Shown here: positions 39,295 through 47,753 of the stretch, one piece after another
Layout of the letters: each line of letters begins with the position of its first letter
Numbering within the stretch: position 1 is the first letter of the stretch
Assembly: GCF_025420485.1 (NCBI RefSeq)
Contig: NZ_JAOEFD010000010.1
Span: 37,262-101,261 of the forward strand
Length of the DNA stretch: 64,000 bases
Origin: Nesterenkonia marinintestina
GTDB lineage: Bacteria > Actinomycetota > Actinomycetes > Actinomycetales > Micrococcaceae
Direction: 5' to 3'
Made by a program: the position numbers and the translations under genes
Notes under the pieces: generated by a model
What the model was told of the DNA's origin: nothing
What the model saw: only the letters and a program-made list of their open reading frames with translations
Database searches by the model: none

Positions 39295-41159
39295 GTGCGG
39301 CGCTCTCCCTGGCCAGGAACTACCCGATGGTGGCGTGGACGCTCGCCGTCGGGGCGGTGGTCCTGGGCCTGCTGGCGGCAGGGTCCGAGGGGCCGGCGCA
39401 GTGGACGGCCACCGCCTACGTCGCCCTGGTCGTCGTCCTGACCGGCATCGACATGGTCCGGGACATGATGCGCGGCCACTGGGGTCTGGACATCCTCGCG
39501 GTGATGGCGATGATCGCCACCCTGGCGGTGGGCGAGTACGTGGCCTCGCTGATCATCGTGCTCATGCTCTCCGGCGGTGAGGCGCTGGAGGACTTCGCGG
39601 CCGGACGCGCGCGCAGCGAACTGACCGCCCTGCTGGACCGTTCGCCGCGCCGAGCGCACCGGGTGGCCGGGGAGGCTCTCGAGGACGTCGACGTCGCAGC
39701 GGTGCAGGTGGGCGACGAGCTGCTGGTGCGGCCCTCGGAGGTGGTCCCCGTCGACGGCGAGCTGCTCGACCCGATGGCGCGCCTGGACGAGTCTTCGCTG
39801 ACCGGCGAGAGCCTGCCGGTGACCCATGCACGCGGCGACGCCCTGATGTCCGGCGCGCTCAACGGCGACCTGGCCGTGCGGATGCGTGCGACGGCGGTCG
39901 CCTCTGACTCCCAGTACCAGCGGATCCTGTCACTGGTCGAGGAGGCGGAGGCCTCGAAGGCCCCGACGGTGCGGCTGGCCGACAGGTTCGCACTCCCATT
40001 CACCGCCGTGTCCCTGCTGATCGCGGGAGTCGCCTGGTGGCTGTCCGGGGACCCGACCCGGTTCGCCGAGGTCCTGGTGCTGGCGACCCCCTGCCCGCTG
40101 CTGATCGCCGCCCCCGTGGCCTTCATGGGCGGGGTGAGCCGGTCGGCCCAGACCGGCGTGATCGTCAAGGGTGGGGCCGTCCTCGAGGCGCTGGCCGGAC
40201 TCCGCTCCGCCGCCTTCGACAAGACGGGCACCCTGAGCCACGGTCGGCCCGAACTCACGGCGGTGCACACCGTCGACGGCTTCGACGAGGACGAGCTGCT
40301 GCGGCTGTCCGCCTCGGCCGAGCAGTTCTCCTCGCATGTGCTGGCCTCCAGCATCATCCGGGCCGCCGCCGTCCGCGGTCTGGAGCCCGCCCCGGGCGGA
40401 GAAGCCGCCGAGACCGCCACCAACGGGGTCCGGGCGATGATCGAAGGCCACGACGTCCGGGTCGGCAAGCTCGGCTTCGTCGAGGAGGTGGACCCCCGCG
40501 CCGAGTTCCCCGAGCTGGCCGCCGGTGAGACGGCCGTCGCCGTGGCCGTCGACGGCCGCTTCGTCGGCAGCCTCGTGCTGCGTGACGAGCTGCGTCGGGA
40601 GGCGCCGGAAACTGTGGCCGCACTGCAGTCCGTCGGCGTGGAGCGGGTCGCGATGCTCACCGGGGACAACGCCTCCACGGCTCAGGCGCTGGCCTCCGGC
40701 GCCGGGATCGAGGAGGTCCACGCGCACCTGCTCCCCGAGGACAAGGTCAGGCTGCTCCGAGAGATGCCGCATCCGGTGATGATGGTCGGCGACGGGGTCA
40801 ACGACGCCCCGGTGCTCGCCGCCGCCGACGTCGGCGTCGCCATGGGAGCCCGGGGTGCGACGGCGGCCTCCGAGTCTGCGGACGTGGTGATCCTCCGCGA
40901 CGACGTCGGCCGGGTGGTCGACGCCGTGGACATCGGGCGGCACACCTTCCGGGTGGCGATCACGGCGATCTGGATCGGCGTGGTGCTCAGCGTGGGCCTG
41001 ATGCTGATCGCCGCGTTCGGCCACATCCCCGCCGTGGTCGGGGCGCTGACCCAGGAGCTGGTGGACCTGGCATGCATCCTCTACGCGCTGCGCGCCCGGC
41101 GCGGCGGACGCGGGTCTCGCACCGGCAGCCCCGCGGGGCGCGACCGAGCCTCGGCCTGA
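39291..41159 (+). CDS. P1B-type metal-transporting ATPase with TPCP motif
   Basis: 622 residues. It has no N-terminal metal-binding domain. Actuator LDESSLTGESLPVTH, TM4 LVLATPCPLLIAAP, phosphorylation site FDKTGTLSHGRP, ATP-site motif QFSSHVLASSI (HV where most P1B pumps have HP), and VGDGVNDAPVLAAADVG. The TM4 TPCP in place of CPC or SPC is the mark of subgroup P1B-5, for which nickel/iron export has been shown in one rhizobial protein as I recall. The TM6 sequence LTQELVDLACILYALRA is also consistent. Zn/Cu pumps carry different motifs, so I favour a P1B-5 pump. Confidence 0.9.
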   Translation: MSAALSLARNYPMVAWTLAVGAVVLGLLAAGSEGPAQWTATAYVALVVVLTGIDMVRDMMRGHWGLDILAVMAMIATLAVGEYVASLIIVLMLSGGEALEDFAAGRARSELTALLDRSPRRAHRVAGEALEDVDVAAVQVGDELLVRPSEVVPVDGELLDPMARLDESSLTGESLPVTHARGDALMSGALNGDLAVRMRATAVASDSQYQRILSLVEEAEASKAPTVRLADRFALPFTAVSLLIAGVAWWLSGDPTRFAEVLVLATPCPLLIAAPVAFMGGVSRSAQTGVIVKGGAVLEALAGLRSAAFDKTGTLSHGRPELTAVHTVDGFDEDELLRLSASAEQFSSHVLASSIIRAAAVRGLEPAPGGEAAETATNGVRAMIEGHDVRVGKLGFVEEVDPRAEFPELAAGETAVAVAVDGRFVGSLVLRDELRREAPETVAALQSVGVERVAMLTGDNASTAQALASGAGIEEVHAHLLPEDKVRLLREMPHPVMMVGDGVNDAPVLAAADVGVAMGARGATAASESADVVILRDDVGRVVDAVDIGRHTFRVAITAIWIGVVLSVGLMLIAAFGHIPAVVGALTQELVDLACILYALRARRGGRGSRTGSPAGRDRASA

Positions 41160-41172
41160 CCGGGCGCGGACC

Positions 41173-42108
41173 TCAGCCGGCGAGAAGCTCCTCGGTGGTG
41201 GTCCCGGGCACCGAGACGGTGACCTGCGTGCCCCACGGGTCGTGGGCGATGATCGACCGGCCGTCGTCGGCGAACTCCAGTCCGGCGGCCCGGAGTCGGG
41301 CCGCCAGCGCGTCGAGGTCGGAGCGTGCCGGCACGGTGACTGCGACGTCGCCGAGTCCGAGGCTGGCGGCGCGGGCGTCGGCACCGGCCGAGTTCCAGGT
41401 GTTCATGGCCACGTGGTGGTGATAGCCCCCGGCGGCGGCGAACAGGGCGCCGGGGTAGGACTCGACCATGGTCTCGAAGCCGAGGGTGTCGACGTAGAAC
41501 GGCCGGGCGCGGGAGATGTCGCCGACCTGCAGGTGGACGTGGCCGACCCGGCCGGCACGCTCGGGGCCGGCGTCGACGACGGTCTGGTCCAGGTGACGCC
41601 GCAGGTACTCCTGTCCGTCCAGGTAGGAGGTGGTCATCAGCAGCTCGCCGCCGGGGCCGTACTGCCACTGGGAGCGGGGGCGGTCGTTGTACAGCTCGAT
41701 GCCGTTGCCCTCCGGGTCGGTGAAGTAGAACGCCTCCGAGACGTGGTGGTCGGCCACTCCCACGAACCGGCTGCGGGGGTCCTGGGCGGCTCGGTAGACG
41801 GTGGCCGCGAGCGCGGCGGCGTCGTCGAAGAGGAAGGCGGTGTGGAACAGTCCGGCCTGGCGGGGGTCGACCGCGGGCAGGCCGGGGGTCGAGATCATCC
41901 GGACCATCGGCGTCGTGCCGCGGCCCAGCACGCGGTGGACCTCACGTCCTCGGGTCCGCTCCTCCAGAGGTTCCATGGCCAGGGCCTGCGAGTAGTAGGC
42001 GCTCATGGCGTCGAGGTCACCGACGCGCAGGGTGACGGCGTCCATCCCGGTCTCGGGGTGGAGGGTGCGCTCCGAATCGTGCTGCGTGACGGGGGCGTAC
42101 GGGCTCAT
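41173..42108 (-). CDS. VOC ring-cleavage-dioxygenase-like protein
   Basis: 311 residues with two VOC halves. It has MDAVTLRVGDLDAMSAYYSQALAM at the N-terminus, GLFHTAFLFDD, FYFTDPEGNGIELYND (metal-ligand Glu), and RVGHVHLQVGDISRARPFY. It closely resembles Bacillus CatE-type catechol 2,3-dioxygenases and related glyoxalases. It could be an extradiol dioxygenase; no aromatic pathway genes are nearby, so the substrate is unknown. Confidence 0.85.
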   Translation of the reverse strand: MSPYAPVTQHDSERTLHPETGMDAVTLRVGDLDAMSAYYSQALAMEPLEERTRGREVHRVLGRGTTPMVRMISTPGLPAVDPRQAGLFHTAFLFDDAAALAATVYRAAQDPRSRFVGVADHHVSEAFYFTDPEGNGIELYNDRPRSQWQYGPGGELLMTTSYLDGQEYLRRHLDQTVVDAGPERAGRVGHVHLQVGDISRARPFYVDTLGFETMVESYPGALFAAAGGYHHHVAMNTWNSAGADARAASLGLGDVAVTVPARSDLDALAARLRAAGLEFADDGRSIIAHDPWGTQVTVSVPGTTTEELLAG

Positions 42109-42261
42109 GGTCGTCCTCTCTCCGGCGGGCCGCTGAGCGGCGGTGACGACCTGTTCAGCCCCCTCCCGCGAGAGATTATTCCAATTTTGAAGAACTATGA
42201 CGGGACGGGCGGCGGTGGGCCGATCTCGGCGGCGGGTGAGGCGCGTACTGCTGGCCTTCCT

Positions 42262-42314
42262 CTATCGATGTGCGTCGGGCTTCGTCATATGGGAAGCCCG
42301 ACGCACCGCGATAG
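42262..42314. repeat. 53-bp palindromic hairpin (copy 1)
   Basis: Two 22-nt arms (42262-42283 and 42293-42314) pair at 20 of 22 positions around the 9-nt loop GTCATATGG. The loop-proximal pairs are GCTTC/GAAGC. The window's last 33 bases repeat the left arm and loop of a similar element. The gap holds no gene. Could be a dispersed REP-like element or a strong terminator. Confidence 0.75.
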
Positions 42315-42347
42315 ATGAGCTGCGGCCGCACCGTCCCCCGAACAGCG

Positions 42348-42404
42348 ACAGACCCCGTATCGACGGCGTGAGGGGAACGCCGATGATGTCGATACGGGGT
42401 CTGT
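42348..42404. repeat. Perfect 17-bp inverted repeat with nested hairpin
   Basis: Arms ACAGACCCCGTATCGAC (42348-42364) and its exact complement (42388-42404) enclose a second stem GGCGT/ACGCC (42365-42369/42377-42381) and a 6-nt bulge GATGAT. No coding sequence. Function unknown: structured RNA, terminator or mobile element remnant. Confidence 0.7.
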
Positions 42405-42428
42405 CTGTATCACTCGCACCTTTGAGGT

Positions 42429-42489
42429 GATCCCCACTCTAGGGATCGAGGTTGAGCATGAGCCTCAGAGAAACTGGGAGTTCTCTCTG
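42429..42489. other. Two adjacent hairpins in noncoding array
   Basis: GATCCC/GGGATC (42429-42434/42442-42447), and CAGAGAAACT/AGTTCTCTCTG (42466-42475/42479-42489, one bulged C). Together with the elements at 42262-42404 and 42515-42542 they fill the 452-bp gap between the VOC gene and tRNA-Ala; 42109-42261 shows only ordinary upstream sequence. Confidence 0.5.
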
Positions 42490-42514
42490 AATCTGAGAAG
42501 ACCTCCGACGCACA

Positions 42515-42542
42515 GGACCCCGCCTCTTCTGAGACGGGGTCC
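42515..42542 (-). terminator. Hairpin downstream of tRNA-Ala
   Basis: GGACCCCG/CGGGGTCC with an inner CTC/GAG pair, 19 bp past the 3' end of tRNA-Ala on the minus strand. There is no U-run, so if it is a terminator it is not a canonical one. Confidence 0.45.
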
Positions 42543-42560
42543 ATAGGCTGCGAAATCCGG

Positions 42561-42633
42561 TGGAGCTAAGGAGAATCGAACTCCTGACCTCGTCGATGCG
42601 AACGACGCGCTCTACCAACTGAGCTATAGCCCC
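42561..42633 (-). tRNA. tRNA-Ala(CGC)
   Basis: 73 nt. Acceptor GGGGCTA pairs with TAGCTCC (one G-U), with discriminator A. The D-arm is AGCTCAGTTGGTAGAGC, the anticodon stem CGTCG/CGACG with loop TTCGCAT (anticodon CGC), and the T-arm contains GTTCGATTC. The 3' CCA is not encoded. Confidence 0.96.
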
Positions 42634-42753
42634 GGGAGGTTCGTCGACCGTCGTCGCCGAACCGCCAGGTGACCCAGCGTAGCGCCTCCACCCTGCCGTC
42701 GTCAGATCGAGGAGTCGGCGGCCGCAGGGTCTGACCCGCCGGGAGTGATCGAA

Positions 42754-42796
42754 CCCACCGACGGTTCGCCTGGTGATCTCACCGTCGGCGGGTGGG
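42754..42796 (-). terminator. Possible terminator of SpoU methyltransferase gene
   Basis: CCCACCGACGG (42754-42764) pairs with CCGTCGGCGGGTGGG (42782-42796) with one bulged base, just after the methyltransferase stop. No U-tract is visible. Confidence 0.45.
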
Positions 42797-42801
42797 ACGG
42801 A

Positions 42802-43437
42802 TCATGGTTCAGCGTGCTGGCGGATCCAGGTGTGCATGGCGATGCCCGCCGCGGTGCCGGCGTTGATGGAGCGGGTGGAGCCGAACTGCGCGATCGAGAG
42901 CGTGTCCTGCGCCGCCCCGCGCATGGCCTCGGAGAGGCCGGGGCCCTCCTGACCGAAGACGAGCACACACTCGCGCGGCATCCGGTAGGTCTCGATGGGC
43001 TTCGACTCCGGGAACAGGTCCACCCCGAGCACGGGAATCCCCCTCTCATCGGCCCAGGCGACGAACTCCTCCACGGAGGCATGATGCCGGACATGCTGGT
43101 ACCGGTCGGTGACCATCGCCCCGCGGCGGTTCCACCGACGGCGCCCGACGATGTGCACCTCGGCGGCCAGGAACGCATTGGCCGTGCGCACCACCGTGCC
43201 GATGTTGAAGTCGTGCTGCCAGTTCTCGATCGCCACATGGAACCCGTGGCGCCGAGCGTCCAGGTCGGCGACGATCGCCTCGTGCCGCCAGTACCGGTAC
43301 CGGTCGATCACGTTGCGCCGGTCGCCCTCGCGCAGCAGCTGCGGATCCCAGTGCTCGCCGTGCGGCCACTCTCCGACCCACGGCCCGACCCCGACCTCAC
43401 GTCCACCGTCCTCGGCAGACCCTGCCTCATCACTCAT
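42802..43437 (-). CDS. SpoU/TrmH-family RNA 2'-O-methyltransferase
   Basis: 211 residues from the ATG at 43437; the 916-codon open frame above it is antisense to pyrE and the protease gene and is rejected. SPOUT motifs: ENWQHDFNIGTVVRTANAF, VLVFGQEGPGLSEAM (motif 2) and SIAQFGSTRSINAGTAAGIAMHTW (motif 3), the SAM-binding knot. It methylates ribose in tRNA or rRNA. The N-terminal ~45 residues are acidic and low in structure. Confidence 0.94.
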   Translation of the reverse strand: MSDEAGSAEDGGREVGVGPWVGEWPHGEHWDPQLLREGDRRNVIDRYRYWRHEAIVADLDARRHGFHVAIENWQHDFNIGTVVRTANAFLAAEVHIVGRRRWNRRGAMVTDRYQHVRHHASVEEFVAWADERGIPVLGVDLFPESKPIETYRMPRECVLVFGQEGPGLSEAMRGAAQDTLSIAQFGSTRSINAGTAAGIAMHTWIRQHAEP

Positions 43438-43581
43438 GGACACCAGCGTATGCACCCACGGGATGACGCAGAGTCTGCACAGGTCACACCCAGGGACGAT
43501 GTGCCGGGCACCCCGTGAGACATAGCGTAGAAGCATCATCAGCCCAGTACGCCCAGCGCACGCCGAAGGAGCACCACGCAC

Positions 43582-44445
43582 ATGAGGAACCGTCTCGCCG
43601 ATCACCTGACCACGTGGAAGGCCTGGTACGCCGTCCCGGCCATGTTCGCGATCATCATCGCGTCCCTGCTCCCGGTGGTGGGCAACCTCCTGGGCGCGGG
43701 CGACAACACGACGGTCATGGCGCTGCTGGTCCCCGCCCAGTTCATCCTGTTCGCCGTGCTCGCCCTCGGCGTCATCGGCCTGCTGGCCCGGAAGTGGCCC
43801 ACTACGATGGACCTGGGGCTGAAGCGGTCTCTGGGGATGCGGGAGATCCTGCTGCTCATCGTCGTCTTCGTCGTCTCCCACGTCGGCTTCTGGCTGCTGA
43901 CCCTGGGCCGAGGCACCGACGGGACCAGCGCCTCGCGCTACTTCGACGAGCTGGGTCTGGGCGGCGCACTGCTGCCCGCGGCGCTGATGCTCTTCGCCTC
44001 CGTGGTGCTGGCACCGGTGTGTGAGGAGCTGCTGTACCGCGGCGCGGTCATGCGGCCGATCCATGACGCGCTGGCCCGCCGCGGGCTCCCCGTGCTCGCC
44101 GCGGTCGTCTCCATCCTCGCCAGCTCGTTCGCCTTCGCGATGCCCCACCTGGGCGCCTCGCTCAGCGCCGGCGAGGCGGCGGCCTTCGTCCTCACCGGCA
44201 TCGCCTTCGGCCTGGTGTACCTGATCACCGGGTCGATGACCGCGACGATGGTCGCCCACTCGCTGCAGAGCTGCTTCGCCTTCGCCCAGGTCCTGATCTT
44301 CGGCGCCGGGGACCACGAGGTCTCGCCCCTGCTCTACGTCATGGTGTTCACCTGCCCGATCATCGTCTTCCTGATCGCCCGCGGACTGCACGCCGTACTC
44401 CCGGCCGGCCGCCCGGCCATGAGCGGAGCGTCGGCGGCTCGCTAG
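43582..44445 (+). CDS. CPBP-family intramembrane metalloprotease
   Basis: 287 residues, eight hydrophobic segments. It has the glutamate motif CEELLYRGAVMRP (EExxxR, near residue 152), AFAMPHLGASLSAGE (FxxxH) and MVAHSLQS. These are the catalytic motifs of the Rce1/CAAX-like (CPBP, Abi) family. Substrates are unknown; some homologues give bacteriocin self-immunity. GGAG is upstream. pyrE follows 9 bp after the stop. Confidence 0.9.
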   Translation: MRNRLADHLTTWKAWYAVPAMFAIIIASLLPVVGNLLGAGDNTTVMALLVPAQFILFAVLALGVIGLLARKWPTTMDLGLKRSLGMREILLLIVVFVVSHVGFWLLTLGRGTDGTSASRYFDELGLGGALLPAALMLFASVVLAPVCEELLYRGAVMRPIHDALARRGLPVLAAVVSILASSFAFAMPHLGASLSAGEAAAFVLTGIAFGLVYLITGSMTATMVAHSLQSCFAFAQVLIFGAGDHEVSPLLYVMVFTCPIIVFLIARGLHAVLPAGRPAMSGASAAR

Positions 44446-44454
44446 GATGTGGGC

Positions 44455-45027
44455 ATGACCATCGACTCTGACGCCGACGCCGACCGCGAGCGCCTGCGCG
44501 AACTCATCGATGAGCTCGCCGTCGTGAGGGGCCGGGTGACCCTGTCCTCGGGCCGGGAGGCGGACTACTACATCGATCTGCGCCGGATCACGCTGCACCA
44601 CGAGGCATCCCGCCTGGTCGGCCGGGTGATGCTGCGGATGCTCGACGAGGCCGGGATCGGCTGCGCCGCCGTCGGCGGCCTGACGATGGGCGCGGACCCG
44701 GTGGCCACTGCGATCATGCACGCCGCCGGCGCCGAGGATCGGGCGGTCGACGCGTTCGTCGTCCGCAAGGCTCAGAAGTCCTACGGCATGGGCCGCCAGG
44801 TGGAGGGCCCGTCGGTGGAGGGCCGCCGCGTGGTCGTCCTCGAGGACACCTCCACGACCGGCGGCTCCGCGCTGACCGCGGTCGAGGGGGTCCGCGCGGC
44901 CGGCGGCGAGGTCGAAGCCGTCGCCGTGCTGGTGGACCGGGACACCGGGGCCGCCGAGCACATCCGGGAGACCGCCGGGGTGCCCTACCTCTACGCATAC
45001 TCCAAGTCGGACTTCGGCCTGGAGTGA
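44455..45027 (+). CDS. pyrE: Orotate phosphoribosyltransferase
   Basis: 190 residues from the ATG at 44455 (AGGA eight nt before; a GTG two codons earlier is the alternative). Motifs: LSSGREADYYIDLRRITLH, VGGLTMGADPVATAI, FVVRKAQKSYGMGRQVEG and the PRPP loop VVVLEDTSTTGGSAL. It makes OMP from orotate in pyrimidine synthesis. Confidence 0.96.
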   Translation: MTIDSDADADRERLRELIDELAVVRGRVTLSSGREADYYIDLRRITLHHEASRLVGRVMLRMLDEAGIGCAAVGGLTMGADPVATAIMHAAGAEDRAVDAFVVRKAQKSYGMGRQVEGPSVEGRRVVVLEDTSTTGGSALTAVEGVRAAGGEVEAVAVLVDRDTGAAEHIRETAGVPYLYAYSKSDFGLE

Positions 45028-45069
45028 CATCCAGCGGGTGCGGTCCGCACCGGCACGACAGGAGGACCC

Positions 45070-46740
45070 ATGGCCTTCTTTAACTCCCGTGAGACCCTCG
45101 TCGACGACATGCTCTCCGCCCTGCTGCAGACCACGCGGCTGGAGCAGCTGGCGACCTCGGAGGGGACGTCCGTGCTGGTCCGGGCCGGGCACTCCCGCGA
45201 GGACGGTCAGGTGGCCGTCATCTCGGGCGGCGGTTCCGGCCATGAACCCGCCCATGCGGGATTCATCGGCTCGGGCATGCTCACCGCCGCGGTGCCCGGC
45301 GCCCTGTTCTCCTCCCCTCCTGTCAGTGCGGTGCTGGAGGCCATCCGCAGCGTCACCGGTCCGGCCGGCTGTCTGCTGGTCATTAAGAACTACACCGGCG
45401 ACCGGCTGAACTTCGGGCTCGCCGCCGAGCAGGCCCGGCAGGAGGGGCTGGACGTCGAGACGGTGCTGGTCGCCGACGACGTCGCCCTGCCGGACATCGA
45501 CCAGCCCCGCGGCCTGGCGGGGACCGTGCTGGTGCACAAGGCGGCGGGGCATCTGGCCGCCTCAGGTGCTTCGCTGAGCGAGGTCGCGGAGCTCGCACGG
45601 CGGACGGCGGAGTCCTTGTCCACATTGGGGTTGGCGCTGCGACCGGCCCGGCTGCCGGGCGATGAGGGCGACCCGTCCCGGGGGTCGGAGCTGGGGCTGG
45701 GCATCCACAACGAGCCGGGGGCCGACTCGGTGGAGGTCACGGGGGCCGCTGATGCGGTGGCCACGGTGCTGGACGGGCTGAGGCCCGACGACGTCGACGC
45801 CGGGTCCGGGCTGGTGGTGCTGCTCAACGATCTGGGCGGCTGCTCGCCGCAGGAGGGTCTGGTGCTGGCCCATGAGGTCATGCGGCAGATCGGCCCGCAG
45901 CGCATCGTCCGGTTCATCGGCCCGGTCCGGGCGATGACGTCGTTGGACATGCACGGGTTCTCGGTCACTCTGGCTCCCGCCGACGCCCGGCTGGTCGAGG
46001 CGCTCGACGCGGCGACCGATGCGCCGGGTTGGACGGCGGCGGTCGAGCCGATGCCGCCGCGTCGTCGGTCCGGTGATGCCGAACGTGCCTGGACCAGCTC
46101 CGAGGCCGATTCTGAGGCCGGTTCCGGGGCGCCGATGCGCGCCTCCGAGGACGGCCGCCCGGAGGCTGCGACCGCTCAGGCCTGCCGCGTCCTGGGTGAG
46201 GCCCAGGAGCATCTCGACGCACTGGATCGGGCGACCGGAGACGCCGACGCCGGCACCACCTTCCGGGCCGGCGCCATGTCTGTGTCGACCCTGCTGGAGG
46301 ACGGACACCTGGGGTTCGCCGATCCGGCCGCCGGCATGGCGAGGATCGCCCGCACCCTGGAGACGGGGATGGGCGGGTCCTCGGGAGTGCTGCTGGCGAT
46401 CCTTGCGACGGCGTCCTCCCGCACCCTGGACGACGGTGCCGGCTGGGCCGAGGCTCTGGAGGCCGGGATCGAAGCGGTGAGCCACCACGGCGGCGCCGTC
46501 GAGGGCGACCGGACGATGCTCGACGCCCTCATCCCGGCCCAACGTGTGCTCGCCGAGGGCGGAACCGTGCAGCAGGTCGCCGAGGCCGCGGAGGAGGGGG
46601 CCCGGCGCACCGCGCAGCTGCAGGCCAAGGCCGGCCGCGCGGCCCACGTGCCCGATGCCGCCGCCCGGGACACCGAGGACCCCGGGGCGGTCGCCGTCGC
46701 GATGCTGTTCCGGGCGGTCAGCGACTCCCTCGGCACCTGA
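45070..46740 (+). CDS. Fused DhaK-DhaL dihydroxyacetone kinase
   Basis: 556 residues. The DhaK domain (~1-330) has SGGGSGHEPAHAGFIG, IKNYTGDRLNFGLAAEQA and the His that binds dihydroxyacetone covalently in LGLGIHNEPG. A low-complexity linker (~335-370) follows. The DhaL nucleotide domain has LDRATGDADAGTTFRAGA, GGSSGVLLAI and GDRTMLDAL. The fused architecture and absence of PTS DhaM point to direct ATP use. No glycerol genes lie next to it. Confidence 0.93.
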   Translation: MAFFNSRETLVDDMLSALLQTTRLEQLATSEGTSVLVRAGHSREDGQVAVISGGGSGHEPAHAGFIGSGMLTAAVPGALFSSPPVSAVLEAIRSVTGPAGCLLVIKNYTGDRLNFGLAAEQARQEGLDVETVLVADDVALPDIDQPRGLAGTVLVHKAAGHLAASGASLSEVAELARRTAESLSTLGLALRPARLPGDEGDPSRGSELGLGIHNEPGADSVEVTGAADAVATVLDGLRPDDVDAGSGLVVLLNDLGGCSPQEGLVLAHEVMRQIGPQRIVRFIGPVRAMTSLDMHGFSVTLAPADARLVEALDAATDAPGWTAAVEPMPPRRRSGDAERAWTSSEADSEAGSGAPMRASEDGRPEAATAQACRVLGEAQEHLDALDRATGDADAGTTFRAGAMSVSTLLEDGHLGFADPAAGMARIARTLETGMGGSSGVLLAILATASSRTLDDGAGWAEALEAGIEAVSHHGGAVEGDRTMLDALIPAQRVLAEGGTVQQVAEAAEEGARRTAQLQAKAGRAAHVPDAAARDTEDPGAVAVAMLFRAVSDSLGT

Positions 46741-46956
46741 TCCGGTGTCACCGGGCAACCGATTGACCGGCTGATCAGCGGCCACGCTGACCTCGCCGCG
46801 GACACCCATCCGACCCACCCGCCCGCCACCCCCGTCGATGGAGCACGAATCGCGCCTCAGCACGGCGTGTCGGTGCGAGGTTCACTCCCCCGACGCAGCG
46901 GAGGCGAGCGCGGCTCACCGGAACCGGCTCCGGCTCGGCTGTACGCGGGGGTCGTC

Positions 46957-46964
46957 GCGTTCAG
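46957..46964 (+). promoter_or_regulatory. Possible TetR half-site
   Basis: GCGTTCAG is identical to the right half of the 16-bp palindrome at 47011-47026 and lies 54 bp upstream of it. A single half-site of 8 bp could occur by chance. Confidence 0.25.
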
Positions 46965-47010
46965 CGGACATGGCCACCGCCGCACCTCGGGCCTACGATC
47001 GCACCAAGTG

Positions 47011-47026
47011 CTGAACGCGCGTTCAG
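47011..47026. promoter_or_regulatory. TetR-type operator
   Basis: CTGAACGCGCGTTCAG is a perfect 16-bp palindrome directly before the Shine-Dalgarno GGGAGGGG and the TetR start at 47040. A -10-like TACGAT (46994-46999) lies 11 bp upstream of it, so bound repressor would block its own operon. Confidence 0.7.
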
Positions 47027-47039
47027 CCGGGAGGGGATC

Positions 47040-47753
47040 ATGGTCTATCGGTATCGCGCCGGCGCAGGTCCGGGCCCGAAGGAGAAGGGGGCCCGCGATC
47101 GGATCCTCGACGCCGCGGTCGGACTCTTCGGCGAGCGCGGCTTCGCGACGACGACGCTGAAGGCGGTCGCCGCAGAGGCCGGAGTCTCAGCTCCGCTGGT
47201 CGTCCACCACTTCGGCTCCAAGGACGGGCTCCGCACAGCCTGCGACGCCGAGGTCGCCGGCGTCTTCCGCACCCTGAAGTCCGACGCAGTGTCCCGCGGC
47301 AGCTCCCTGACGATGTTCGAGATCCTCGTGCAGTTCCAGCAGAGCCGCCCTCTGCTGCACTATCTGCTCCAGTCCATCCGCGACGGCGGCGCCCAGATGG
47401 ACGAGCTCGTCGACCAGCTGGTGGAGGACTCCCTGGTCTACACCGCCGACGCGGAGGCCCAGGGCCTGGTACGACCCAGCCTCCACCCCCGTCATCGTGC
47501 GGTGATGCTGCTGCTGATGAGCTTCGGCGCACTGTCCATGCATGAGCAGATGAAGCGCCTGATGGGAGTCTCCCCCATCGAGGACCCGCCCGAGGCGTGG
47601 GGCCCCTACGTCGCCGCGGTGTCCGAGATCTTCCTCTACGGGGTGCTGCGACCGGAGGCGTACGAGGAGCTCGTCGCCCTGATCGAGCATCATCGCGACC
47701 CCGACCTGTCGACCGCCCGACCGCACACTGCAGGAGAGGAGTCGCTCCCATGA
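47040..47753 (+). CDS. TetR-family transcriptional regulator
   Basis: 237 residues. The N-terminal HTH is [49 protein letters not shown], with a helical ligand-binding domain after it. It is first in an operon with an ABC efflux pair, whose ATPase start overlaps its stop (ATGA). It presumably represses the operon through the palindrome upstream and is released by an exported drug or metabolite. Confidence 0.94.
   Translation: MVYRYRAGAGPGPKEKGARDRILDAAVGLFGERGFATTTLKAVAAEAGVSAPLVVHHFGSKDGLRTACDAEVAGVFRTLKSDAVSRGSSLTMFEILVQFQQSRPLLHYLLQSIRDGGAQMDELVDQLVEDSLVYTADAEAQGLVRPSLHPRHRAVMLLLMSFGALSMHEQMKRLMGVSPIEDPPEAWGPYVAAVSEIFLYGVLRPEAYEELVALIEHHRDPDLSTARPHTAGEESLP

Noticed and set aside
43438..45552. 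Minus-strand 916-codon frame over pyrE and the CPBP protease
   Set aside because: Only its last 211 codons match a real family (SpoU); the rest is antisense to well-supported genes.
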